64,000 bases of DNA from the NCBI RefSeq assembly GCF_019578655.1, contig NC_063264.1:27427688-27491687 (forward strand). Reading direction: 5' to 3'. Positions 37,995-50,900 of the stretch are shown here, in pieces. Source of the DNA: Ricinus communis (lineage: Eukaryota; Streptophyta; Magnoliopsida; Malpighiales; Euphorbiaceae). The notes under the pieces are model-generated. The model was not told the origin of the DNA. It searched no databases and saw nothing but the letters and a program-made list of their open reading frames with translations. The translations under genes and the position numbers were made by a program. The first letter of the stretch is position 1. Each line of letters begins with the position of its first letter.

Positions 37995-40900
37995 ATGGCG
38001 ACAAGTACAAACACTCACTTGACTACACCCACAAAAACCCCTTCTTCCAAGAGACAACAAAATCTAAACACAAACACAAACACCTCAAGATTTGAAGCCT
38101 ACAATCGCTTACAAGCAGCCGCTGTTGCCTTTGGCGAGAAACTTCCAATTCCTGAAATAGTAGCTCTTGGAGGCCAATCTGATGGCAAAAGCTCTCTTCT
38201 TGAAGCCCTACTCGGTTTTCGCTTCAATGTCCGCGAGGTCGAAATGGGCACCCGGAGACCTCTCATTTTGCAGATGGTTCATGACCCTTCTGCTCTTGAC
38301 CCTCGTTGTCGCTTTCAGGTCAGTGAATTTGTAATCGTTTTGTCATTTCTTTTCTGGGCTTTGATTTTATAGCGTTTTGATGATAATGGTTCTTTTAGTG
38401 TGATAGATGGAGTTTGTGGAATTATTCTTTTTGGAATAATTTATATACAAGAGCTCAATTGAATTGAGTTTGTTGCAAAATCATGTCGTTTGAATTGATT
38501 TCTTATATTTTCAGACTTCCCAAACATGCTATTAAGCAATCAGGTTATTGGGTTCTGATAGTTGGGGATTTGAGTTTCTGTCTGCATTATGAAAAATGGA
38601 GGAAAATGAAAAATGAAAAATTTTGATAGTTACAATATGAGCCCTGTTAATGTAAGAATGCTAAGTTTAATGTTGGAGTTTTATTGTTTTCCAGTCCTCA
38701 GCTTTTGGTTATGCTCACAGAGCCAGCCACCAGTATTAAAAATTTATGGTTTTTGGATATTGCGTGGACTTTGATCAATTGCTCATGAATGTATGTGCTA
38801 CTTTGCTTTGACTGGCATCTCTATAGCATAATGCTAAATACTTGATTTTTGGTAAGTTTTGAATTTTTCCTGTCAAACAAGAGATAATGAAATGTAACAA
38901 ATGTTATAACAGGAAGAGGATTCTGAAGAATATGGGAGCCCTATAGTGTCAGCCACAACAATCGCAGATGTTATAAAATCACGGACTGAGGCACTTCTGA
39001 AAACTACTAAAGCTGCAGTTTCTTCTAAGCCAATTGTGATGAGAGCTGAATATGCACATTGTCCTAATCTTACAATTATTGATACCCCAGGTTTTGTCCT
39101 TAAGGTGAGTCTGCTCAGTAAAGAAAATGTCTGCAAAATTCTTTCATTTTTTTTTTAGATGTGATTTAAGGCTCATTTTTTTGTTGGCAGGCAAAGAAGG
39201 GAGAACCGGAGAAGACTCCCGAGGAAATTCTGTCTATGGTGAAGTCATTGGCTAGTCCTCCTCATCGTATTTTGTTGTTTCTTCAACAAAGTAGTGTGGA
39301 ATGGTGTTCATCCCTGTGGTTGGATGCAATTCGAGAGATTGATCCAACCTTCAGAAGGACAATAATAGTTGTCTCCAAATTTGATAATCGGCTTAAGGTA
39401 CCAAGATACTCCTCTTCTAGCTTATTTACAAAAGAAGAAATTAAAGTCATGGCGAATGAGACAAATCAAATAACAGGACCTAATTATATTATAGAACAGA
39501 ATCGCATCCTGCAAACCTCTCTAATTATGTCTATTTATGACATCTTTATGGTAATATTGGTAGTTAATGGAATGGCTAAAATTCTTGTTTCTGAAATCAT
39601 AATGTTGCCTCTTTAGTAACTCTATTACTGAAAAGTAGGGTTTATTCAGTTGTTTAAATTGAATAGCTGAATAAAGAAATCTTTCTTTTTTCTTGCTGTG
39701 GCACTATATATCTGTGACTTACTATTTCAAATTGGTCTGAAATACTCGATTCTGACTGTAAGAGTTCTAAACAATGCAGGAATTTAGTGACCGGTGGGAA
39801 GTGGACCGTTATTTGAGTGCAAGTGGGTACCTTGGAGAGAATACTCGTCCATTTTTTGTGGCTTTACCAAAGGACAGAAGCACCATATCAAATGATGAAT
39901 TCCGCAGGCAAATATTTCAGGTGGACTCAGAAATCTTACGTCATTTATGTGATGGAATCAAGGGAGGATTTGATGAGGAAAAATTTAGGCCTTATATTGG
40001 TTTTAGCAGTCTGAGGGACTATTTGGAGTCGGAGCTGCAAAAGAGATATAAAGAAGCTGCACCTGCAACCCTAGCATTGCTTGAGGAGCGCTGTTGCCAG
40101 GTTACCACTGAGTTGGCCAAAATGGATTCAAAGATACAGGCTACTTCTGATGTTGCTCATCTGCGGAGATCTGCAATGTTGCACACAGCTTCTATCAGCA
40201 ATCATGTGGTAAGTGATTGGTTTGACCATCTTGCAAGTTATCAAATAGCATGTCTAATTACTCAATCAGGGCAGCTAATGTTCTTTCATGTAATATTTGG
40301 TCAGCTCAAAACTTTTCTTTAATTATTGGTTATCAAAGATTTCATATTGGAATTTTCTGTTTTCGTAAAGTTTTACATTTCCAAATGTTGTATTTCACTT
40401 TAGATTGTTCTTCATTGATGAACTGTACCTGGAAAGAAATAGTTTCTCAAGTTGAAGAAACAATATAACTTTGCATTTCCATCCTTTTGGTATATAATGA
40501 AGCCTACAGCTTACAAGGTCTAATTGAATTATAAATTCTGTCCTCTGTCTATTGGTGAAGGGAGCTTTGATTGATGGAGCAGCAGATCCTGCACCAGAAC
40601 AGTGGGGGAAAACAACAGAGGAGGAACAGTCAGAGAGTGGTATTGGTAGTTGGCCAGGTGTTATTGTCAACATAAAACCTCCTAACGCTACCCTTAGGCT
40701 CTATGGAGGGGCTGCTTTTGAGAGAGTGATACACGAGTTCAGATGTGCTGCATATTCCATTGAATGCCCTCCAGTGTCAAGGGAGAAGGTATTTATTTTC
40801 AGAAAGTGATCTTCAACAGTTATCTTAATCTAGGGATTTGAATTTGACAAAGTGTGAAGTGGTAAATAATTTATTCTTCTTGAAACAGGTGGCAAATATA

Positions 40901-43159
40901 TTGCTAGCTCATGCTGGCCGAGGAGGGGGTAGAGGTATAACAGAAGCTGCTGCAGAGATTGCCCGTGCTGCGGCTCGGTCATGGCTTGCTCCTCTTCTTG
41001 ACACTGCTTGTGATAGGCTTGCCTTTGTCTTGGGGAACCTTTTTGATCTTGCTCTAGAAAGAAATCGCATGCGTGACTCAGAATGTAAGAGGCTGTTTAT
41101 GGTCCTTTGCTGTCTTAATAGAGAGTTTTCTCACTTTTTCTTTTTCACAATCATTTGAGGGGTTAAGATAGTTGTAAAAAGTCCAAATGATACTGAGAAT
41201 GATTGATCTTTAAAGAAATATTGCATGATATATGCCTGAGCTTGCCTCATAGTGCATACTACTTTAGCATATCATTAGCGGAGTTTAAATGTGTTAGGCT
41301 AGTGTGCAGAACTTCAGTGACTCTTTATGATATCCTACAAGGGAAATGGATTTTTTTGTTTTATAATGGGAAATTCATTTCATGGCATATAAGGAATATG
41401 TCGTTAATCCAACATCTTTTGGTTCAAAATAGAATGCAACATTTTCCTTTTCTTCTGATATTTTGTTGAGATTTGAATAATTGCCCCTATTTAATTTGCC
41501 AGCTGTGGGTTGCTTTTCTAATTGTGCAGATGCAAAGAAGAGTGAAAATATGGATGGGTATGTTGGTTTTCATGCTGCCCTAAGACATGCTTACAGTCGA
41601 TTCATAAGGGATCTTGCCAAACAATGCAAGCAATTAGTTAGACATCATCTTGATTCAGTTACAAGCCCATATTCTCAAGTTTGTTATGAGAATGAGTTCC
41701 AAGGAGGCTTTGGCTTGAGTGCAGCCTCTTACTTTAAAATTAACCAAGCATCTGCTGGTTCATTCTGTTTTGAGCTATCAGATGCCAAAGAATCTTTCCA
41801 TGATGAAACAATGAGAGATCAAGAGAACATTCCTCCAGAAAAGCATGTACAACAAACCACTCCAGGAAAAGGTGTAGACGCTAAAGAAGCTCTCAAAGAA
41901 AGCCAAATGACTGTGCCTGAGACACCATCTCCTGACCAACCATGTGATATGGTATATGCAGGGGCAAAGAAGGAGCATGGAAACTGCATTGAAGTTGGAC
42001 CAAAAAAGCGGATTTCAAGAATGACAGGAAATAGCAGAAATACTGAACATTTAAGAGTTCAAAATGGGGGAGGTCTTCTATTTGGAAATGGGGATAGTGG
42101 CTCAAGATCGTGCTCAGCTTACTCGGAAATCTGCTCATCTGCTGCACAGCATTTTGCACGGATACGTGAAGTTCTTGTTGAGCGAAGTGTGATGTCAACC
42201 TTGAATTCTGGATTTTTGACCCCTTGGTAAGTTTCCTTTGTCTTCTGAGATGCATTTGAATCAGAATTCTGGAGATCTTATATTTGACTAGCACACGCAT
42301 CTGTAGATCATGCATACAATCACTATGAAATTCAGAGATAAATGTTGTGGTTTCTATCCTAGAATGAACCCACAAGGTAGATAAGGCTGCCATGTAAATG
42401 TAAAACTGTTCTCTTAATTATAGTTTCAGAACCCTAAAGCCTTTGTGCAACCTGGTTTAGTCACTTCATTTTTCCTTCTTGAGCTCTTGGCACTAAACTG
42501 ACTCGGTACTACCCTACTTGTGACTTCTTATTTACCTATGAAAGATCATTTGACGGATTTCTAATTGCACGTTAACATTTTAATTTAATCTGTTTGTCTA
42601 ATTCCATAAATTAAGAGAATGAGACTAGCTTTCCAATTTTTATTCAGAAATCTCCCCTTCTTTTGTTGGTCTATTTAAATGTGCTGATTTTCTTTTGAAA
42701 TATCTTTGGTTCTTGACTTAATCACTAAACTGGTACTGAATCTTTTAGGTAGTAGCATTTTACCAAGTCAAATATTTGCTGATTCCTTATGATGTAAATG
42801 GCATCAAACTCGCTTAAACAAGTCAGAGATCCTGAGAACTGTCCAGGAAAACCTATAAATAGGCAGAAAGATATACTTAAGTAGATTTCACTTCACCTGA
42901 ATTTTAGTATTCACTGCTTTTAGTCTTTGTAGAGAAGCTGAGTGGAAACCTTTTATTTTGTCTTGCTTACAGCCGTGATCGGCTCGTGGTGGCCCTTGGT
43001 TTGGATTTGTTTGCTGTAAGTGATGTGAGATTCACGGACATGTTCGTTGCACCTGGTGCCATTGATATGTTACAAACCGAGCGACAATCTCTTCAAAAGC
43101 GCCAGAAAATACTTCAGTCTTGCTTGAACGAGTTCAAAAGTGTTGCTCAGGCTCTTTGA
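37995..43159 (+). CDS. DRP5A: Dynamin-related protein 5A (cytokinesis GTPase)
   Basis: Exons: 37995-38318, 38913-39104, 39191-39397, 39780-40208, 40561-40788, 40889-41084, 41530-42226 and 42973-43159. They give 819 residues; Arabidopsis DRP5A is about the same. GTPase motifs: P-loop GGQSDGKSS at 59-67, switch-I threonine in MGTRRP at 86, DTPG at 165-168, and VSKFD at 233-237 in place of the usual TKLD. The stalk follows (YLESELQKRY-type region, about 300-590; a GRGGGRGITEAA loop near 470). A low-complexity insert with PETPSPDQP lies near 640. The GED-like end (FARIREVLVERSVMS ... LQKRQKILQSCLNEFKSV) follows. There is no PH or proline-rich domain. The sister DRP5B/ARC5 divides plastids; DRP5A localises to the cell plate and supports cytokinesis. 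The Asn/Thr/Ser/Lys-rich first 30 residues are disordered rather than a clear transit peptide. ATG context is ACCATGG, favourable for initiation. Confidence 0.95.
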
Positions 43160-43587
43160 TGGCAGCCTAATCAAGTTCCACAATACTGTCAAATGTATCA
43201 CAGCTAGTGAACATGGCAAAATTATTACACAACTTCCATACTGATTTCCAAGTTCTGTGATTGGCTTCCATTTCATCATCTGAACCATATATTCTTCTAT
43301 TGTTTGCAAAAGGTTTGGTTCTTGCAATTGTGTGTACAGAAAATGTTTCCAGTGATACTCAAACCAGTTTGATGGGCCAAATATAACATGTCTTGATTTA
43401 CATGCCCCTAGAGACACTAGAATATTTGTAAAATTTACTTGCCATGGTTCACAGTTGAGTTCATTGGCTACTGTAAACTAGGTAAAGCACTTGAATATGA
43501 TGGCTTTTTCTTTTATCCTTCCCTTGATGCATGATTTCATTTGCAGCAGTTCTATTCTTGTAATATACCTAGGAGTGTAGCATGGTC

Positions 43588-43657
43588 AAAAGGCTTTTAC
43601 ATTGCAATATTTTACACCTGTCAAGAGGCATTTACATTGCAATATTTTACACCTTCA
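43588..43657. repeat. 35-bp tandem duplication 3' of DRP5A
   Basis: TTTACATTGCAATATTTTAC followed by ACC occurs twice at a period of 35 bases, inside (AAA/AAG)AGGC-led units. It is beyond the DRP5A stop codon by about 430 bases and makes an open frame there look repetitive; no gene is implied. Confidence 0.85.
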
Positions 43658-46600
43658 ACTTCGTTTCTGGAGGTACCCTTTGAGATGTTGCAAGAACAGT
43701 ATGCTAAATCTATCTTAATAATAGTGCTTATTGCCTTTATTTTAATAAATGCATTCATGATGTTTATTATCTATAATTTCATGGAAACCGGGCTGGCTTT
43801 TGTAAAGACAGTATATAACAGCTTCTATTCACAGAATCAAAACTTTTTCGAGGTTATAATTCATATATATCCCAACATAGTCATCCTCTGTTTTAAAAGA
43901 GGTCTAAAATTCTAGTAACATTGGTGACTGGTAAACGATGAGGTTTGAACTCTGCATATGAGAATACTAATAAGACTATGTTCTGATTGATTTTACAAAT
44001 TTAATTTTAGGACTTGTTTGGAAAGGAGAGAAAAAATAGAGAAAGAAAGAAAAAGGATAGATTATCAACATTTTCTTTGTTTTGGCAAGTGGGAAAAAAA
44101 GTGCAAAAAAAGAAATAAAATTTAAGAACTTTTTCTTGAGACTAGTATTTTCTACTGCACTCCTTTCTTTCCCATCTACTTTATTCCTAAGCAAGGTTTA
44201 GATTAAAAAGGACTTACGGTCTAATCACCCATAAATAAGAAAGAGCATAGTAAGCGATAAAATGCTTTAGAAAGTTGAAAATAAGAGTAAATTAATAGGT
44301 CAACCTTTCAAAATGCTGTTGAATTCATGGGCAGGCAATATGCAACTCGGAAAATTGAAACATCTTAATAATTAGAAAGAAAAATTGCACAAGTGATTCT
44401 TGTAATAGGGGCGAGCAAAACGAAGGCAACCTAAACAGTGAGAATTAATTTGCGAGAGAGCAAAAGCGTCGTACTAGTAGACAAAGCAGTGGAGTGTAGC
44501 ACCCTAGACGGCAAGAGTCCAGTAAACATGAATGCTTGCGAGTAAATACGATCGAACCTTAGGGGTACAATGTAATTAACCATATTTTAGTTTACAAAAC
44601 AGAAATGAATATATAAAAGAAGGACGTGGGTTGAATTTGTATGACTTACAATAAAGACAAATTTATATGACTATCTTTTTTTGCATCTATTGCCACTAGT
44701 GTACTACAAAATGAATGACAATTTCCAAAAGGCATATACTTTCATTCCTTCTTCATGCTAGTTAAAGTTAAGAAGTTTTCATTATGAGAAGAAAATACCC
44801 AATATTCTCTATAACTTTAATTTGGTTTTGGTGACAATGATCCACATAAATAATGGCTGTTATTGCATATTGTGATTCTCTCTAACTTTGTTCACAGAAT
44901 ATATTCTTTAATTATGATGCTAAGTTTGATTTGATAGGTGCCAAAATAAAATTCTCATGTTTCTGCAAAATGGGTACACTTACATTTTGGTAATTCAAAA
45001 TATTTACATGATTCTTGAAATTCTTTATCATTCATGTCTTGCAGGCTTAACTCTTTCTTTCCTTTTTCCTGTTATGTTCATATACATGTGGCTAAAGGGC
45101 AAGGCAAAGGGTAAAGTTAATTAAGTAGTTAAGCATGTTAGTTTATTCTATAATGATAAATAAGCTACAACATATTATTATCATCTTTGTTTGCTCATCA
45201 TATGGGATTCATTAGACCTCACAAGGCTTGTGTGTCAATTTGACCTCTTAACTATTTTTCAAGGTTCAATTCTTTAAAGCTCAGTTTCTTTTTCTTTTTC
45301 TCAATTATACAAAAAAAAATTTAGGCAAAAGTTTAAAAATATACTTTTATTTTTCACTATAACATTGTTAATTTTAGTTAAGGTGACTTATTTATTCGAT
45401 CTAGCGTCCTGTAAAATAAAATTATTTAATTATAATAAAAATATTATCTTTTTTACAAATGAATAAAAACACATATATTAACATATTATGATCATAAAAC
45501 TACTTAAATTTGAAAATACATGAAACTATAAATATAATTTTTTAAATTCTTTCTAAAATATAATATAAGTGTTATGTCAGACAAATGAAGCCATATGGGT
45601 AGAGTTTTACAATCTCCTACTAAAATACTATCTTTTGTTAACAGACATAAACACGTACACTAATTTATTAAGAAAAAAAATGCATTTAAAGTTAAAAATA
45701 TGTAAAACCAATTTATTAAACTTTTTTCAACTTTTTATCCTTTGTGCAATTCGTTCAAAAATTATTTAGCTGAAAACTTCAACAAATCGTTTGTTATTTC
45801 TCCAGCGATGCTTGGCTGGAGGAGAATTTCAAGAGCAATTGGTTTCTTTTTTGGAAAGATAACACAAATATTTTTTGCTTTTTAATAAAAAATATGGTGT
45901 AAAATTATATATTTTTCATTTTTACTGTGTAAGAATATCAATACAGTTTTGATTTTTCTTTGATTGTTTTTTTTATAGAAACAATCAAAAAATAATTTAA
46001 AAAAAAACGAATAAACAACCGAAAAAGAACCACACTATATTTTTTTAAAAAGAAAAATAAAATAATAATATATTTTTAAAAATTTATACAGTAAAAACAA
46101 TATTTTTTATTAATTTTAAGATATTTCTGAATTTTTTTTTTCAAAGGAATTTGGATGATCAAAATATAAGAATGAAATCCCTACTCCGTGATAAACTTTA
46201 CTATTATTTATTTCATTTCATTTCATATCAACTGTCTTTTTTTTTCAAATAAGAAAATTTTCAATTATCTATCATTTTTATATATATCCAATGCAACATT
46301 AAATTTTTTTTTTTGTTTTATTCTTATATTAGAATAGGTATAATAAATTTCACAATATTTATAGATGGGTAATTTAGTATAATTTAGTTAGTTTTTTTTT
46401 TTTTATAGTTAAACTTATTAAATGCTTATCTATATCATTTATTCTATACATTTAAAATTAATGGGGGAATTTTTCCCTTTGTATAACCAGTTATGTTAAG
46501 GTTATTAATGCTATTTAATCCAACATTTTTATACTAATTTATTATATCAGTTTATTAAAAGTACAAAATCAATTAAACAATACATTTTTAAACATAAGCT

Positions 46601-47863
46601 GTAACAAATAAAAATTATATCAGTTGGTATAGAAGTGTTGAATTTAAAAATATTTTCAATAATAAGTAATTTTGTTTTGTTCTTAAAAAAAAAAGTGCAC
46701 ATGCATTGCCCTTTTCTTGACACCTTCTTCTATGGCACAAGTTATGCAAATTAACAAAATTAATTAATTCTGTGCCTTTTATTTATTTATTTAAGAGAAC
46801 TTTTGTTAATTCTTTTTCTTCATTCCTATGGGACTATTTCAAAACTAATTAATTCATCTATTGTGACACTTTCATTTTTTTTTAATAAAAAAATTAAAGT
46901 ATATATTATATATATATAAAGAATAAAAAAGAGAGAGATGCTGTGGAATTCAAACAAAAAGAGATGACATACTGAGAAGAATATTATTATTTTTTCACTT
47001 AAAGAAAAAGCATGAATAAAAAAAGAATTAAAGAAATATAAATATGCAGTGGCAGCAATTTGAAATGTAACTATTCATGAACCTTGCAGTAGGGGTCCCT
47101 CTCCCTCTACAGCCTCCATTGTCCCCTTTCATCATAGGAGCCTAATAAGTCCAACAACATTATGTTCATAATTATCATAATTTTATGTCATAATCTCTTT
47201 ACTTAATTGTAAGACATACTTAACTCCAAAAGTTAGCACAATTTCTAAAGTGATTTACTTTCTTCTTATTATATGGGTCAAAATTCATATGTTAATGTCT
47301 TTGTAATTTTCTATAATTTGTACTCTTTTTGTTTATTCACTTGCTTAATTTGCAATGTAATTGAGCTATGCCTGTTTGTAAATTTTGAATATTATTTCCT
47401 TGCATATATGTATAATTTATGGGTGAATGTGTTTGGGAAATTGCCTGCATTTAAATGGAAGATGATTGGATCTAAAACCTGATTTACTTATTTTTTATGC
47501 TAAATGTGAAGGCAACACAGTACAGCAATAGACATCTCTGTGTTGCACATTAATCTTGGAAAACATTATTGCACTTTGGCCTGTCTGGAACTCCTGCTAT
47601 TCAGTTTGCTTCTCTTCTTTACTTTTTCTTTCTTCTCAAAAGTTCTTTTTGGTCTTAATGATAATAAATAAATAAATAATAAAAAAGGGAATTCCATTCA
47701 TGCCCATTTTGGATTCTAAATTATAAACTCACATGAAATGTGAAATGGGTATCTGCCAAACTTTGGTATTTTTTGGGCACCAAACTTTGACTTCTCTCTC
47801 ACTATGTTTTGTGTGTGTGTCTATAAATATATATATGTATTTGTTGTGTTGTGTTTTCTTTAG

Positions 47864-47935
47864 GGTTCTTATTGCTTACTTTAAACTCAGGCTTTACAGT
47901 TCATTAATAATGGAACTTCAATTGCAAATTGAAAG
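47864..47935 (+). other. Exon-like segment with no assigned gene
   Basis: TTTCTTTAG| precedes 72 bases that end AAATTGAAAG|GTAAGTTT, so both splice motifs are strong. One frame is open (VLIAYFKLRLYSSL then IMELQLQIE), but no family is recognised, and a TATAAATATATA box sits only 42 bases upstream of the acceptor. It may belong to a non-coding transcript or be chance. Confidence 0.2.
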
Positions 47936-50900
47936 GTAAGTTTAGGTATTGCCGCCAAATCAATTTGATAGGTAACTGAATGTTAATAACTGTTTAATTA
48001 AGTTAAACTCAGCATAAACATCTACTCTGATGGATTTTTATGGTGTCTTTCAATTCTTCTGACTATAAACATATACACAATGTAGTTGATGATGGTGATG
48101 CATTGTGTCGTGTTTTTATAGCTGTTCATCGTCAACTCAAATTAAATTCACATTATATGAATATCAAAAAATATAGTTTTTTAATTTAAGAGCGCATAGA
48201 TAAAATGATAAGAATTTCTTCTAATTTAATTAAGATTTCAAATTCGAATTATGGGTATGCAATTATATTAAAACTTTTAAAAAAATATTATCTCACCCAA
48301 CATGCTCTAAATTAACTCTAAATATATAAATATAAAAAAGAAATAGTGTATAAATATAAAAAGAAATAGTGTTTTATTTTTTCCCAACAAAGGGAGCATT
48401 AGATTTAGGCAAGCAATGCCCCTAATTCAACAAACTTTAGTTTAATCAGTAATCACTCTCATTTCCAAAAGGAACAATTCATTAATTTATTACTAATATT
48501 ATCATTAGCATCTAAATTATGATTAGGGAAATATTTTTTTTACAGATATATAATAGTTAATTATAATAATTATATATATATTTTTTTAAAAAAAAAAATA
48601 CTAAATTGCTTGTTTCTTGTTTGAAAGATGTGCCTTACAGTACCTAGTGCGGCTGTGGCGGTGGTGGCAATAAAAGCCTAAAGTATAGCGGATAATACAA
48701 AGTCAGCAAAATCAAAAGTATTATTATTAAAAATTAATTTATTTATAAGAATTTAAAAGAAAAAGAAAAATTATTTTTTAAATATAAGAAATTGTCTTTG
48801 TCTGTATTCACAGGCATAAGATGTACCAAAAGTTTAGCCACCTAATAAATTACTTAACATTGTTTAACAAACTAGTCAAGCCGGCCAACTAAAGACTAAG
48901 ACTTAACATTTCATATTCTTATTATAAAGTTAATTTCACTTAATTATTCCTATGCTTTATTCTTCAAAACAAAAAATATTCTTATGGTTTATGGGCAAAT
49001 TATTTTATTTATATTTATGTTTTATATAAAAGAAAAATTATTAAAAAATCTCTATATAATTTTTTATTAACGAACGTATTGATATGATCTGAATTATTAA
49101 TTGTAAATTTAAAGTTCGATATATTGTTATCGTTGCCTGTCTTTTTTTTTTAGAACTCAATATATATTCAAAGACATTAAAATATAATTCATAAGATGGA
49201 ATTGGCTAAAAATTAAATTTGAAACCTCCAATTTTATATATATATATAAAAAATAATTCAGCCTAAAAATGCCAGCTCTGTAAAAATCACAGTAATTTGA
49301 GTAGTAATTACCTGGTTTGGGTTATCAGTATATTATTATTATCAAATGAAAAGCATAGAAGTACTCAGTAATAATGAAAAATTATCATTAAATTTCACTT
49401 TTGATTTGGTTTTAATTACAAGATTTTAATTTATTTTTTATTTCAATCATTTACTTTTATGTACATTTCAATTTAATTATTTTATAAACAAAAACTGATA
49501 TGTAAGGAAATAGTTAATGAAAAAGTAATTAAGAAAAAAAATATTAATTTTTAACTAGTAATGTGATTAAATTGAGATAAAAATTAAAATTTTATAATTA
49601 AAATATAAATAAATAGCTGATGAAAACTCAAAGACTACTATAATTGGAGGGACCCAACTACTCTACACTTGATCATTTGTTAACCTATCATTGGCAGGAC
49701 TATTAGTCAATTTACAATTGTACTTTGAATTGGTATAAGAGTTGTAATCCTACTTTCATATTTTTCTATTTATGCCCACATTAAGAGACTAATAGCAAAA
49801 CCAAAATAAAATAAAATAAAATTATGGTTGATCTTGTTATTGACATTGTTCAATGCAATAGTGAAAGCAATTGAAATATATTTTAAAGAACTCATATAAA
49901 TATATAATAATAGAAGTCCAATATTCTTACTTTTCTTAGATTTAGCATCAAATGCATTTTAATTTATTTATTTATTAACAATATATATAATTAACATGTT
50001 ACTATATTAATGTATTGAAGAAAAAAGAGTTTTTTTTTTATAAAATAAATAATAACCCACCACATTGAGGGATAGAAAATATCAAACTAAAAATCTCAAC
50101 CCTTAAAATTAAGTATAATGAACTCATCATGGAAAGCTATAGTAGAAGAGAGGGATGTACAAACCAAATGTCCAATTACAAGTTGAAATATTACAATTAA
50201 CAAGAAGAGAGAGCAGGCAGTTGCAGGTTGTAACTTAAAACTAGCCCTATACCTAAACAAAGAAGAAGAAGAAGAAGAGATTAATACAGTTCAAATTCAT
50301 GAATGATGATTAAAATTTGACACTGAAATGTTATCTGCAGCCGAAACTGAGGGAGCAAAGCAAGCAAAACCAGCCACTCACTCAGTCATTCTCAAAGCAA
50401 TCATTCATCTTCAATGAACCTGAAGATATGGTGAAAGATCCCATTATCTAAAAAATAAAAAAAAATAAAAAGATTTCTTGCTGTCAATGTTTGTCTCTTG
50501 GACCTACTTCATCAGGACAATAAACCTAGAGACGAGGAAACATATACTTATAATTATTAAATATTTAAAATATGCACCGCTCATTTAGTATTTAAATATA
50601 AATCATTTAGACTGAATACGTGTTAGTCATCTATTTTTTACAATATTTATCATATTCACTGTTAAGTTTTAACTCCATTCGTTATTAGTAAAAGATTAAT
50701 TCACTTGCTATGTTTTTTTTGTATTCATGTGAGGATTAACCTCATTGCCTTCTTAATTAACAACCTAAAAGTTACAATGACACTTCTATTAAAACTCATC
50801 AATTCCATTTTATATGTCTCCTCAGATATATACAAAGAGATAGAGCTATAGAGTAGCAAATGCACTGATACTCTCACAGTTTCTGAAGACCAAACCCTAA

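Noticed and set aside
42247..42393. Minus-strand 166-codon frame overlapping DRP5A exon 7
   Set aside because: It is antisense to a well-supported exon and crosses its splice site.
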